From Neopestalotiopsis rosae (lineage: Eukaryota > Ascomycota > Sordariomycetes > Amphisphaeriales > Sporocadaceae), in the NCBI GenBank assembly GCA_023078685.1, contig JALGAS010000001.1, forward strand, positions 3,906,001 through 3,970,000: 64,000 nucleotides of DNA, read 5' to 3'. The number at the start of each line of letters is the position of its first letter. Within the stretch, counting starts at the first letter, position 1. The translations under genes and the position numbers were made by a program. Below are positions 34,894 to 46,745 of the stretch, one piece after another. The notes beneath the pieces are model-generated. The model worked only from the letters and a program-made list of their open reading frames with translations, searched no databases and was not told the origin of the DNA.

Positions 34894-35340
34894 GGTGGGT
34901 TGAAGTTTGTGGTGGAGGACGTTGCTTTGTATGCACGTACTTGATCTTTGGATCAGTAATGTTTTTTGTAGACTCAATACCTTGGCTGTGATGTGGTGAT
35001 TGATTTCGTGAGAACGGAATGAAGTGATGATAATGATGATGAGAATTGGGAACAAGAGTTGCCAGTGGGGCGCGGGTTTCAATTGATGCACACGTTTATA
35101 TGTATGTATATAAATATATATGGATACACGTACCTACAGTATTCTTAGTATAATGAATGCATGTGCCTTGCGTACCTACACGTGTAACTCGGGGTCTGGG
35201 GACATTGCAGCTGGCCGGCAACGAGGGGCGTTTGGTGGACTGCTGCGCCTTGCCAGTGACGTCCCGTGGCTAGGGAAACCCTGAAACGTTGGGTAAATCA
35301 AAGCCCCATACTATGGTACCTACCTACCAAGTATACTGGG

Positions 35341-35362
35341 TGAGCTGAGCTGAGCTGAGCTG
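35341..35362. repeat. (TGAGC)4 pentanucleotide repeat
   Basis: Four perfect copies of TGAGC plus two further bases lie in the region between the gelsolin and OTU1 genes. Confidence 0.95.
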
Positions 35363-36185
35363 TATACATTGCACCTAGGTTTATATAGCATATACAAGAA
35401 GGTACCTCTCTTGAACACACGTGTTTGTGATTGATTCATGCTCAATCAACAGCTACCACGGAGACTGTCTTGCAACAAAACGCACGATCAATTCAATATT
35501 CCAAATACGCGATACTGTTTGAAGGTGAATCAACAATCATTCATTTCATCGCCCACCTCAAGGAGCTGGCGGTGTGCATTTTGAGCAAGTTGAACGGTTA
35601 GAAGAGAGGCAACCTGCTTGTCCGCCGCGAGAAAATGGCAGGCGAGAAGCGGATTCCCAAGCTACCTAGTTGGGAAGTGTACTTGGTGTAATATGCCAAT
35701 GGGGTCGGTCAATGATTGTCTGTTGTCTTATGCACTGCTATGCTGTTACGATACATGGACATAATAATATTTGGATAATTAACACTCTTGATCTGGTTAC
35801 CTCACTCGGCCAAACCCCCGCGTGACGTGATGCGACCCCTAAGAGTACATGGGTATTGATTATCATCTCCCTGTCTATCAGTGCTGTCTTGACTCTCTGC
35901 CCCTCCATTGATGATCCACTGGCCATCAATTGATTCATCTACGCACCCCCCAAGCTCCTTGGGACTCCTCCCCGCAGCAGCTGCCACCCGACTCATATCC
36001 ACGACAGATAGGCAAGAGCAACAGCACCCTCGCCTCGCCCTCGAAGATGGCAGCGTTGGTATTGACTCGGTTCTACGGCTTCTGCGGCCATCTCCCTCTT
36101 GCCACGTACCAGGAGCCACGGACTGAGCGGCCAACTTTCGTACGACGCGTATCGAAACCCCATCATACATTCTCAAGGCCGCAAC

Positions 36186-36212
36186 CGTAAACGTAACCGT
36201 AACCGTAACCGC
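36186..36212. repeat. CGTAAC hexamer repeat
   Basis: About four imperfect copies of CGTAAC lie some 200 bases before OTU1. The unit is not the fungal telomere repeat (CCCTAA). Confidence 0.8.
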
Positions 36213-36411
36213 TCGCGCCGCCGCCGCCCGAGCAAGAGCAATATTACAACATCACGCGCCACAACCCACGAGCAACTGATTACGACAATAACCACCATCA
36301 CCCCTACCCAGTACTTATTGTCGGCGGTCAGTCACATCAGTCTAATTCCTTAAATCTGACTGCCGCCTCGTTGTCCTGTTCTCTGCAGAGAGACTGCACT
36401 TTGTCGTCGAA

Positions 36412-37593
36412 ATGTCGTTGAAGATTCGCTATCGCGCTCCTTCCGGTCCAGGCTCCATTGACCTCGCCGGGGACGCCACCGTCTCCCAGTTGTTCGACGC
36501 TGTGAAGCAGGCAACGGGCACTGCGAATATTGCCATCAAGTACGGTTGGCCGCCGAGAGCACTGGAAGTGGATCAAGCCAACCTTTCCATCGCATCCCTC
36601 AACCTACATCGCGAGAGTCTCACTGTTGTTCCTCTAGACACAACTGCCCCGGCCGAGGCGCCTCCCGCTGCTGCACAGCAATCTACTCCAGCAGCATCCA
36701 ATCCCACTGCTGGCTCCTCTTTTGAACAGAAGGACGTGAAAGATGGACCCGTGACAGTAAAGATGCCACAGACCGACACGTTTCTCGGTAAGATATCTCT
36801 CCTATTTCTATCTCTTCCCCTGTGGATGTTTACAGAGACTCGCTTGCCTGGAGATTCAATCTAACGTGATCATGTCTCTGCCATTGATTAGTCCTGCGAG
36901 TAATGCCCGACGACAACTCGTGCATGTTCACGGCCATTGCCGGCGCGCTTCGTGGCGCCAACTCGGGCCTGGATGGTTCGTCTCCCGAAAAATTGCGGCG
37001 TATAGTCGCCGACCATATACTGGCCAAACCGGATATATTCACAAAGGTGGTGCTCGAAAAGGAGCCACGTGCCTACTGCGATAACATCATGCGGCCGGAT
37101 GTGTGGGGCGGAGCAATCGAGCTCGGCATCATTTCCGAAGTCTTCTCGATTGAGATATGCGTTGTCAATGTCAAGGTACGCGCGAGATAGGGTGCTGGTG
37201 ATGGTGGGGAGTTGCCCTCCTCGAAGAACAGAGCTAACTTGCCGGTAGGAGGGATCAATCATCAAGTACGGCGAGGACCAGTACGATCTACGCTGCGTGC
37301 TTGTGTGGTCTAATATCCACTATGACCGAGTTGCTGAAATCTTTACCGAAGACCAAGTGGATGACTCCTTTGACGTCACGACTTGGAATTGCCGTGAAAG
37401 TGATCACATTCTCCAGAGCGCTAAAGACCTCTGCCGGAAGCTCAAGGATGAGTATCACTATTTCACAGACACGAGCGACTTTGTCGTGAGATGCAACGAG
37501 TGCGGCTGGATCGGGCAGGGCGAAAGGGCTATCATTACACACTCGTCAAAGACCGGCCACACAGCGATTGAAGAAATTCCAGATACGACGTGA
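36412..37593 (+). CDS. OTU1: OTU-domain deubiquitinase Otu1 (YOD1)
   Basis: Exons 36412-36787, 36892-37175 and 37249-37593 encode 334 residues. The N-terminal UBX-like domain (MSLKIRYRAPSGPGSIDL to LTVVPLD), which binds Cdc48/p97, is followed by an Ala/Pro-rich linker. The OTU domain has the catalytic segment MPDDNSCMF with Asp133 and Cys136, and His244 in WSNIHYDRV. A C-terminal C2H2 finger uses Cys302, Cys305, His318 and His324. Otu1 trims ubiquitin chains on Cdc48 clients, including those of ER-associated degradation. It converges on the formamidase gene with about 280 bases between stops. Confidence 0.95.
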
Positions 37594-37871
37594 AATCAAC
37601 CAGCTCCTGCAGATTCGTTTACCTCTCACTCTATTTCTCCCGAAAAGTCTTCTTGATGGTGGTGGAGGAGCCATTCTCGAACGGAAGCGAGCATTTGAAG
37701 AAGGAGAAAGGGAGAGAGGGGAAAGTCAAATGCAATGCGCATCTCTCACGTGGGCGGTAGTTTTCTTAGTATTTCTTCACATTGCAATGGTCGATGTAGC
37801 TTGTGTTACTCGTCATACCCCGAACTAGACACTTATACGCACATGTAATGCACATGTATATAGAGACCAAT

Positions 37872-39761
37872 CTAGGAGCCAGAGACAGCGCTCTTGACCT
37901 TGTCCACCACGGTTGCCTTGTATGTCAAGCCGCCGCCAAAACTGTGCTCGCCATCCTTGCCGCCCGCTGTCGTTTGGCCCTCTTTTGCTCCAGAGGCAAA
38001 TGCACAGGTGCCCATGTCAAGAGCCTTGGCTGGTCCAGACGGCAAAATGTCAAAGTCGAAAATGTCTACGGGCAAGCCTAGAGTCGTGCAGGCATTAGGG
38101 ATGTCTACAATGCCGGCAATATGCCCTTGGATCGGCGCACAAGACATCAAGAGGTAGATCTGGTAATCACTGTACCCGAATCTCTTGAGGTACTCGATGC
38201 ATCCTATTCATTGTCAGCAAGTGAACATGGCGTCCCATGAGTAGTAAGTTGTGTGTTTTTGTTCAAGCAGCCCACTTACGCATTATCGTCTGTCGGTAAG
38301 CAACTGTCACATCCATGTAGTGCTGCTTGCCGTGCTGGTCGACGGAGAAGCCCTCAAAGTAGATATATCTGCCGGGGCCAAACTGTGGCTCGACTGGTCC
38401 AGGGATATAGATTGGCGATTTAAGACCCAAGTCAGCCATGCCATTCTTGATGACTTTGAAGTTGATGGTGATGACTCCTGCCATTTCAATGGCTCCACAC
38501 TGTTGGTGATTTCACGCAAAGTCAGTATCACCTCTTGAGAAAAGGTAAAGAGGGAGAGATGGACAGCAGTACGTACAAAGGAGATCTCGCCATCGCCCTG
38601 ACTAAAGTGCAGGTCGCCAACAGAGAACTTGGCACCAGCAACATGAACAGGTAGGTACACCTTTGAACCACGGCTAAGATTTTTGATGCTATACAGGGGA
38701 CACGTCAACACTTCTTGGACAGAACCATGTTCGTTTCGTCGGCCTGTTGCAAACAAGCACTGTTGTTACACGAGGTTTGGGGGGATGTCAGGTAGACTTA
38801 CTCGCAATTACCTCCATGCTCGGGGCGACCTGGGATGGTCCTGGCGCCCTCCCGTCCGACCTTCTCCTTGATAGTCGCATCGGCGGCACCGGCGTGTACG
38901 TTGATGGGGTTGGGAGGCTGTGCGACGTCGCGGTCCAGCTTGTTTGCTGCGATCAATTCGCCCTCGCGCTTGTTCCAGGTGGCCAAGACCTCGGCCGAGG
39001 GAGCACAGCCCAAGATACCGGGGTGAATCAGGCCGGCAAACTTGACGTGTGGGATATGGCGCGAGGTGCACTGTACGGCTCGAGATTAGTAAGGAGGAAG
39101 CTGGCCACAAGAGGGCAGGGTATGACTTACATAGATACCCTCAAAGTCCCAAATGGCTTTGGCACTGCAGTCCGACTTGGTCAATCAACATGTTCGCAGG
39201 TAGCAAGAAAGCAGGCACAGATGCCATCTGTAGCTTGGAAAGAGGGAAAGTAGTAGCAGCTCGGTACAAGTTCTGCCTGCTGACAGATATTCGACAAGGG
39301 GCAGGAACTTGGTATACGTACGCCGATGGGTATATTTCGTCGAGAAATCCGCCGCCGTTCCTGCGGTCGAACACGCCGGTGAATCCCCATGGCTGGTCCT
39401 GGTGTCCAAAAACATGTCAGTCTCGCGTCTTTCTCAAAGCCTCGAGACTCATCATGTCTCTCTCCTCCTTTCTCCCATTTCCCCCTCCCCTTTCTCACTC
39501 ACCTCGAACGGTTGAACATCCATTATCTCCACCAGCAGCACGTCGCCTGGCTGTGCCCCGTCAACGTCAAAAGGACCAGTGAGATAGTGGATCTTGGTCA
39601 AATCGACATTGAGGACATCATCAGCACTATCATTGTTGCCAATCTGACCACCAGTCCTGTAAAGAGAGATGAATTGGGTCAGTCGTGGTCATGCTTCCAG
39701 ATAGGAATTTGGATTCATGTCTCGATTGAATGAGGTGAAACTGTCGGCCACCAAGAGGGAA

Positions 39762-39803
<42 letters not shown>

Positions 39804-40169
39804 AACAATAGACCTCTACACTTACCAGTCAACGCATTCGATTTTAACCGTCTCGCCGTCTTTAATGGCACCGACAGAAGGGACTGTAGGAGAAATGGGC
39901 CCAATTAGCGAAACGCCGCCCAACTAACCAATACTGTCTCTCACGGCTCTCACAGTCTCACGACCCTCTCTTCTACTTCCTCTTCCTCTGCCCTCTCCGG
40001 AAACTCACTGTCGGGATGCCATCGATTCTGCCCATTCAATCTTAGTTTATGCCGACAATATACCAAACGAGCAAACCACATAGTGAGCACTTACATGCAA
40101 AATCTCTTGCTGGTCGGCGGGCTTGTCCAAGCTCACTTTTCCCGCCGTTCGGATACCACTCTTGCCCAT
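37872..40169 (-). CDS. Formamidase (FmdA/AmdA family)
   Basis: Ten minus-strand exons (40169-40095, 40027-40009, 39883-39826, 39656-39503, 39398-39322, 39164-39131, 39070-38802, 38688-38577, 38499-38280, 38203-37872) sum to 449 residues. Start MGKSGIRTAGKVSLDKP. Family blocks include VKIECVDWTGGQIGNNDSAD, DVLLVEIMDVQPFEDQPWGF, FAGLIHPGILGCAPSAE, GPEHGG-like GRPEHGGNCD, VGDLHFSQGDGEISFCGAIE and PQFGPGRYIYFEGFSVD. The enzyme releases ammonia and formate from formamide and supports nitrogen scavenging; in Aspergillus the fmdS gene is under nitrogen control. It has the most exons in the window, including a 19-base exon 2 and a 34-base exon 6. Intron 3 contains a 37-base G/C homopolymer. Confidence 0.93.
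39764..39800. repeat. Poly-G tract, 37 bases, inside formamidase intron 3
   Basis: On the plus strand 37 consecutive G residues run from 39764 to 39800, within the intron spanning 39825-39657 of the minus-strand formamidase gene, so the pre-mRNA would carry poly-C. The exact length is uncertain because such runs are hard to sequence. Confidence 0.9.
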
Positions 40170-41232
40170 GGTCAATGTATACCAAGACACTGCTTACTGT
40201 GCTCTCACTGTTTAGGGTATGACGACTATAAGGGCACTGACTGACAGACTACCTTCAAATTGGTTGACGGATCCAGCAAAGCCAGAGAGATTCTGATTAA
40301 TTCACTACGAGGTGCTCCAAGTGATTTCTTGGATGTTGGACGGGAGTCAGTCGACAATTGAGCTTATAGTAGCTCTTGAGAGACCTTGGTGCGATTTTGA
40401 GGAAACAAACAACGTGTGTTGATATATATATATGTATACGTGATAGATATATATATTGCCTCTGATAGATATATATATTGCCTCTGGTTGGATGATACCC
40501 CAAGAGGCTACCCCGCAGAACTTGTCCCTCCCCCCACCACCTCAACTTAGATATGCCTGATCTGTCCAAGGTATCTAAGTTATCTACAACGTATAAACGT
40601 CATACCTTGCCCTGAGCAATCAGCAGTCCTTTATCTCTCTAGATTGGATGATATTTGTTGTGTATATTATTAGTGTGACTGGGTCAGTTGGCTTATCACT
40701 GGCCCTGCCCATCGGGCCACTTTCGGCATTGATCACGCTTTGTCAAGTATAACATCGGCACAAACTAACTCAGGTAAGAATGGATGGTGATCCATACTCA
40801 TCCGATCATCTTTGTATTTGGGGTAGACAAAAAGTGCATGCAGCATGAGGATAAGGCTACGCATAACCGCTTCCGAAGCACTACTCACTCACTCGTTTAT
40901 TCACGCAAGTGGAACTGACCCTTCGTCATTGCTGATGGATAGGAATCGACCAGTTCAGCAGCGCCGGCTCGTGAGCAGTCAAGTCACCTCAAAGGCGCGG
41001 AGATGTAAGTCGCAAATACAAAGGTACCATTTGCCTGACCAACCCCTCAGCAGGGCAGACAGGATCTTGACTCTCTTGACTTTGTGCTCTGACTGGACGC
41101 ACATGACCATCTCTATCCCCTCTCCCCATTTCATCTCTTCTCCCCTACCTTCTATGGAAAATTATTCCTGCTCATCCCCATATAGCTCTGCTTCTCGCTT
41201 GAAACGGCGAAACATGGTGGACATCCTGCCAT
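40170..41232. other. Intergenic formamidase upstream / UsgS downstream
   Basis: It carries the formamidase promoter. AT-repeat sequence (GATATATATA type) lies at about 40420-40480 and includes a perfect 22-base tandem duplication. No gene is supported; the plus-strand frame at 40845-41303 has no motif. Confidence 0.6.
40441..40484. repeat. Perfect 22-base tandem duplication
   Basis: Two identical 22-base units, each beginning TGATAGATATATATA and ending GCCTC, lie head to tail about 270 bases upstream of the formamidase start codon. Confidence 0.95.
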
Positions 41233-42635
41233 TTACAATTCTTTCCTGTACTCTGACGAACCCTGGTATGGCGGAGGAGCCTCGTGTGCTGCCGCACTTG
41301 TAGATGACTTCTCCGATGAAGCCGACGGAGCATCATGTTGAATATGTAGAGCGTCTAGGTCGAAAAGAGACGAGTTCAGGAACTCGTGCTTGTTCCGCCA
41401 AACCTGCTGGCTCGCCGCAAAGTCCTTGCTGTCAGCGGGAGGCGGAGGAGGGTCGGTGACCTTGGTGATCAGGTAGGCAGTCGAGGCTTCGGCGATGCCG
41501 TAGATAAGTACTCCCAAAAGGGGCACGCGAACTAAGACATAGAAACCGATTCCAAAGCCGAACAGCAGGCCCTCGCGGCTGTGGAACCAATTCTTCTTCT
41601 GCTCCTTGGTCATGTGGATGCGGGCAAAGTATGGTTCCAAAAGTTCGCGCATAAGACTGCGAGAGCCGAAATAGGTCTGCAGAAATATGACCAAGTAGCG
41701 CCTGGGAAAGAAGATACCAGTGCCAAATATGACGGCAGCTGGCCCCAACCCGACGGCCTTGTTAAAGGTGTAGAAACTGGCGGCGGGCAGGACGAGACGG
41801 CCGACATAGGGCACATAAGAGAGGGCAAAGACTGCCAAGGATATTGCAGCCTTGCGGGCGAAGCGGACGGCGAACATGGTGCTGGCCTCGGCCGTACTGG
41901 TGGTGTGGGTACTGCCGTCCTTGATCTTGTACTGTCGCAGGTTTGGATAGTACATGTCTCTGAGGGTATCGGGCCTCTCGTGCTTGTGCTTCTGGACATA
42001 GGTCTGGTCGACCCAGCGCAGAGAGTCCATGAACATGTTATCGAGAGTAGGAGTAATGTATCTCATGAGCGTCATGAGGAAGAGGGGCGCCTGAAGGACA
42101 TGGTTGGCGAGCAGCTGGAGTGTGTCGACGAGGCTATCGTCCCACGATGCCTGATCAAGGTCGAAGAAGAGAGCCAGGATACGAATGCCGACCTTGACAG
42201 AAAGGATCTACACCAATGCAACGACAAGAACGAGGTCAGCTTCTTCCTGGTCTCAGGCATACGAGATCGAGGGCAGAGAAGAGAGGGCAGAGGGGGCAAG
42301 GTGGCTACCGACGGGGATGGCGACGAGGAGACGAATCGCTATGCCGGCAGCGACAGCCAGGGCTGCTTGTCTGTAGTGATCATTGGTGAAGATTTCGGGA
42401 TTTTGTAATGCACGATGCGCTGCAGAGAGCAAGAGGAGCAGGAAGCTGTCAGTTTGGCGCTCATAATCAAGTAATTGTCATCATGAATTGGACAGAGAGT
42501 TGAATGTGTCTTCTTCTCACCTCCGACCAAGGTTAGCTGGATGCCCCGCAGGATGGCATTGATGTCAAAGTGGGAGAGGTCAAATGCCTTCTTGAGCTTT
42601 TGTTTCTCTTCCTGAGATAGCTTGGGCTTCTCCAT
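41233..42635 (-). CDS. usgS: Transmembrane protein UsgS (EI24-like family)
   Basis: Minus-strand exons 42635-42521, 42419-42313 and 42207-41233 encode 398 residues. The N-terminus (KPKLSQEEKQKLKKAFDLSH) is hydrophilic. Hydrophobic helices follow (ALAVAAGIAIRLLVAIP; ISLAVFALSYVPYVGRLVLP; YTFNKAVGLGPAAVIFGTGI; GLLFGFGIGFYVLVRVPLLG), with the fungal signature LMRYITPTLDNMF and RDMYYPNL between them. The C-terminal tail is Ser/Ala/Pro-rich. UsgS-type proteins are conserved in filamentous fungi and lack a settled function. The second donor reads GTCGGT, a weak site chosen to preserve frame and the AIPILSVKVGIR join. Confidence 0.88.
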
Positions 42636-44332
42636 TGTGTCCGAGGCGAATGAATGGAGCGGTCAGTCACCGTCGCGGGAAGCCTCGGAGTCGTACAGGC
42701 TCGTGGAAAACAAAGGTAGTTGAGAAAGGATTGAAGCCTCCAAGATCTGCTGTGATATAGGTACAGTATTCTATTTCTGTACAAATGTAGGTTAGGTGGA
42801 TGACTGGCTGGACATGGGCTGGACGGGCCAAGCAAGTATCAATGCTGGCAAGTGGGATGACGACACGACGCCAAGCTTGAGCTCAGCTAGCTTGAACTGT
42901 ACCTAGTCGCTACGTACTACTTAAATCGCCATTTTATACCTCCTAGGTGCCGTGGCCCGTTAAAGGTAAACTAAAAAGAAGCACCGGACGCCCGACTGGC
43001 CGACCAAACCGACGGATATCTGGTGCCGGGGGCTGACTGCCAAACTGCATGCTGGCTTCAAGGGCATCCTTACCGCTTATTATACCTACTACAGTACCAA
43101 TATTACTTTGAAAAGGCTTGTGTATAAAACCGCACATGTCCACTTGTAATACACTACTCCAAGAAGCCATATATGATGAGCAAATTCATTTCAAACCATT
43201 TATTCAGAGCTGAAGCCACCATATCTACTTGCTGAAGACCATGGATAATATAGACTCTGAGTTCCGTCTGTCTTATATGTATCTGCCATTGCCATCAATC
43301 AATGCACCCAGAGAGGGTCGTCCAGGTGCCAAGTCAGGTACGAAGAACACCTGATAGGATAGGTAGGGGATTGTAACGTGCATCGTATGTAGGTCAATGC
43401 AGGACTGGATGTCAAGGTCGGCCTCGAGGCCTTTGATTTGACGCGCAGCAATTTTTGTAATGGCAAATAAATGTTGCTACACAAATGGTATATTCCAATT
43501 GATTGTCAGAAAGCCTTTATGCAGCACTCTGCAAATAATCATCCACAGGCAGTCAACAAACACTGCGAAAGAGTGGACATTTCACATCCCCGAGATGTGG
43601 TAGATGGTTTTAATCACAACTACCGTAATGTTGGCCAGAATGTACACAAGCAAGTCTTTATCATTCTCCTTCTTCTCGTCCTCTCTCTTCTTCCGACGAG
43701 TAATCAGCCCAGTACTGCAACAAAGGCATTCCTGTCAAGTGCAAGGCAGCAAGCAGTACACAGGTACCGTACTCGGTAGCTAGCAGTATGTAGTACATAT
43801 TGCTGGAACGGGGTCCCACTACGTACAGAGTACTATGTTCAATTCGGTTGGGTCCAGCTCCGATCGCTTGCCCCAGGCTCACCTTGTCGCAGATCCATCT
43901 AACGAACCCCCCAGTCGCCTCATCTTCCGAGCATTCACCTGACCTATCCAGTACTCCATTGCAAATTCAGTGAAACTTTTCTACTCATCTACGCAAGCTG
44001 CGAAACTGCTCAAAGCGAAAGCAGCAGCAGCCGCCGCCGCCGCCGCCGCCGCCGCGCCACCACGACCACCAACCAGTCATCGACGACAACGCCAAAGAAA
44101 GACCCTCTAGCTGCTAGGTATCTTGCTCTTTGCAAGCACTCGCCATACCCTGCCTCGGAGCACTCAATGTCCTGCTTGCCTACCTGACCTAGATATCTAC
44201 CGTATATCTATCGTATTCGTCGTCTTCTCGGCATCTGCGCCCACCCATAGAACCCGCGATGCTGGATATCTTTTCTTGAAAACACCCTAGACGGGCCCCC
44301 CTCCCCTTTGGATCGAGCACATATGTACAAAC
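42636..44332. other. 1.7-kb divergent region usgS / INP1
   Basis: It contains both promoters. A CAG/CCG trinucleotide repeat lies at 44021-44055 in the probable INP1 leader. No gene is supported. Confidence 0.6.
44021..44055. repeat. CAG then CCG trinucleotide repeats
   Basis: About three to four CAG units run directly into about eight CCG units, roughly 280 bases before the INP1 start codon. Confidence 0.9.
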
Positions 44333-46745
44333 ATGGGGCCGCACACTTCTTCTGCCTCCTCCTCTTCGCCTGCTCACGGCCGCTTGCTTGCGCCTCGACG
44401 GGTCGCGACCGAGCCGCTGCCTCTGGAACCGCCGCGTAGGTCAATGTCCGTCTCCTCGGCATCCTCCTCGCGCTCCTTTGCCTCTTCAGCCGCCACCGCC
44501 TCCAGGGCTCCCGACGAATCCATCGAGACACTATTCGACCACCCTTCCGTCAAGATAATAGCCTTCACCTCTAGCCAACGAGCTTCATCCATTGGCGCCT
44601 CTGACCTCTTCGCCGAGCCAAAACCAGGCTCACTGCCCGCTTCATCCAAGCTGGAGAGGACCCTTGCGGTCGGTATGCTTATCGTCCTCTGCTGCTCGTT
44701 GCCGAACAGATGCGACCTCGCGGCCAATTCGCTGATGCTTTCGTCTTCCAGGTCCCTTTCGCATCTACCGCGCTCCTGGCTCGGTTGCCTTTCTCAGCTG
44801 CGGTTCCGCCCTCCAGCCCATACTGCCAAAATCCCAATGCTGGTGTATTGATAAGACCAACAGCCGCTTCGTCCTTCAAATTCGTCGTCCCCAGTACTGG
44901 AGGATAGAATTGCCCCTCTCGGAACCCGAAGACTCCGCGAGAGCTTCTGCTTTTAGGGATGTTCTTGGCAATATTTTGCTATTTGAAAAGACAGAATGCC
45001 CGTTTGTGAGGAACTTTACCGTGGAACTGCCCGAGAGACCACAGACACCAATCAAGAAGAAGCCGTGGACGCCCGTGGGCAAGAACTTGGTCCCATCCGT
45101 TTTCTTGTCGGATGTATCGTCACCTTCATTGCCCGCAATTAAGATTACGAATGAGAAGCTTCGACGAAGGACCCTCGACACAAGCTCACAAACACATATG
45201 CATGCTAGGAATCAAGCAGTCCGCGATGCAGAGAGAGCTTTGCCCAGAGCTTTGCCCAATGCTGCGTCGAGAAGCCTGGCAGTTGAGCCCCGTGCAGATG
45301 TCAGACAGGCGGTAGCAATCACAGAGCCTCCAGCAATCCCCGAGATCACCCAATCTGGCTCCACGTCAGATACTAACTTGGAAGCCACCGCAATCTACGA
45401 TCGCAGCAGCTCTGACGAGACGAAACCAGGTACTTTGATACGTTCACTCTCAGCAACTTCACACGGCCACGCTCAGGGTGAATCAGATCCTGTAGCACGA
45501 GACACTCTAGGCAGCTCTCAACTCTCAATTCTGACCCCTACTGTTCAAGCAACCGCAGATGATCCTGGCATTAATACCGAGATGCAAGCATCGGCTCCAG
45601 AAATTGGAGACAATAGCAAAGAATTACAGAGTATACATGAGTCAAACCCTAGCGAAGTAAGAGACAATGTCCGCACTTCATTTGAAGCTGCCGGAAGCGT
45701 TGGCGCCGTAAACCTCAAGAAGAAGAGGATGAGCCGAATCCTGGCCGGTCGCTCTGTAACCATGCCTCCTCGACTTACAGTTGTGACCTCGGCACCGCCA
45801 AGGCCGAGCCCAGCCACAGCCACGCAAGAGGCGCTGGCAGCAGTCTCGTCAGCAGTCCCGGCAACGGCCCCGGCGGCAGAAGCATCATCCGGAGTCGATC
45901 CCGGCGAGCAGTCTCCAAATGGCTCTGTGGACTCGTTTCACAGTGTGCAATCTTGGCACAGCCCGATCAGCCCACCATCACTTTCACCTATATCCTGTTC
46001 GCCTTCTCCCCCCTCGTTTCCATATCCACACGAGAACATCAGGATTTCACCTGGACGATCACGGGGAACCTCTAGTGCTGAATTCACTCCTGCGACGGAT
46101 GCGACCTTTGTGCCGATTTCTATGGCACCTGAGAGTCATGAGCAGGAAAGCCATGACTCGGTGCCTCTATTTGTAACGGTCGACACTGGGAACAATAGTC
46201 GCAACATATTACTGCAGACCCCGACAGAGATGGCGGCCAAATCATCGGCGATGACACAGCGATCTCATTATTTACAACACCGCCCAAGGACTGCAGACCC
46301 ATCGATTGGCAGACGTGCTTTCCCGACGATACCAGGATCGGCCAGTATTCTATCGCCGACGGTACGGTACCGGCCGGAAGGGCCCTTGTCGGGACTGCGC
46401 AGATTGCCCAGCGTGATATTTCAAAAGACGGTTGAGATACTCTTGTCGCCACCGAGCCACCTTGTCAATCTAATGCTTCAGGTGGCAGCTAGGATCGCAG
46501 CCGGGGAGTGGAGGGGCCTGGTGCTCGGCATGGGCGAAGGCGGAGAGAGCATACCAGTCCATTGGGATTACTCCGACGGCGAGCTGAGCGGATGGGAGGA
46601 CGATGACGACTACACATTCTCGATTGGTCGGCTCCCGACGAGCCGGCGGTCGAGTGATGTTGCCCCCGACGACGTGTCCCGTTTTACGTCGGACCAGGCG
46701 GCGACACGGGCTGATAACGACGATAGGAGCTGGGAAGTAGATTAG
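44333..46745 (+). CDS. INP1: Inheritance of peroxisomes protein 1 (Inp1)
   Basis: Exons 44333-44672 and 44752-46745 join in phase 1 and encode 777 residues. After a Ser-rich disordered N-terminus, the conserved PH-like Inp1 domain begins at ERTLAVGPFRIYRAPGSVAF and includes ILPKSQCWCIDKTN, FVLQIRRPQYWRIELP and NILLFEKTECPF. A long Ser/Pro/Thr-rich middle follows. A conserved-looking segment near the C-terminus (LSGLRRLPSVIFQKTVEILL to LMLQVAARIAAGEW) precedes an acidic tail. In yeast Inp1 anchors peroxisomes to the mother-cell cortex by binding Pex3; in filamentous fungi the equivalent role in compartments is inferred. It is divergent from usgS. Confidence 0.9.

Larger units (their letters stand above)
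34894..36411. other. 1.5-kb divergent region gelsolin gene / OTU1
   Basis: It contains both promoters, a (TGAGC)4 repeat at 35341-35360 and a short CGTAAC hexamer repeat near 36186-36210, probably in the OTU1 leader. Open frames here lack recognisable motifs. Confidence 0.6.

Noticed and set aside
34894..35091. N-terminal extension of the gelsolin protein with a hydrophobic signal-like stretch
   Set aside because: The frame is open but begins at GTG and has no ATG before 34893, so the hydrophobic run is untranslated leader, not a secreted isoform.
36182..36212. Telomere-like repeat
   Set aside because: The unit CGTAAC is not the fungal telomere repeat and there are only about four imperfect copies.
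41581..42408. 275-codon plus-strand open frame
   Set aside because: Antisense shadow of usgS.
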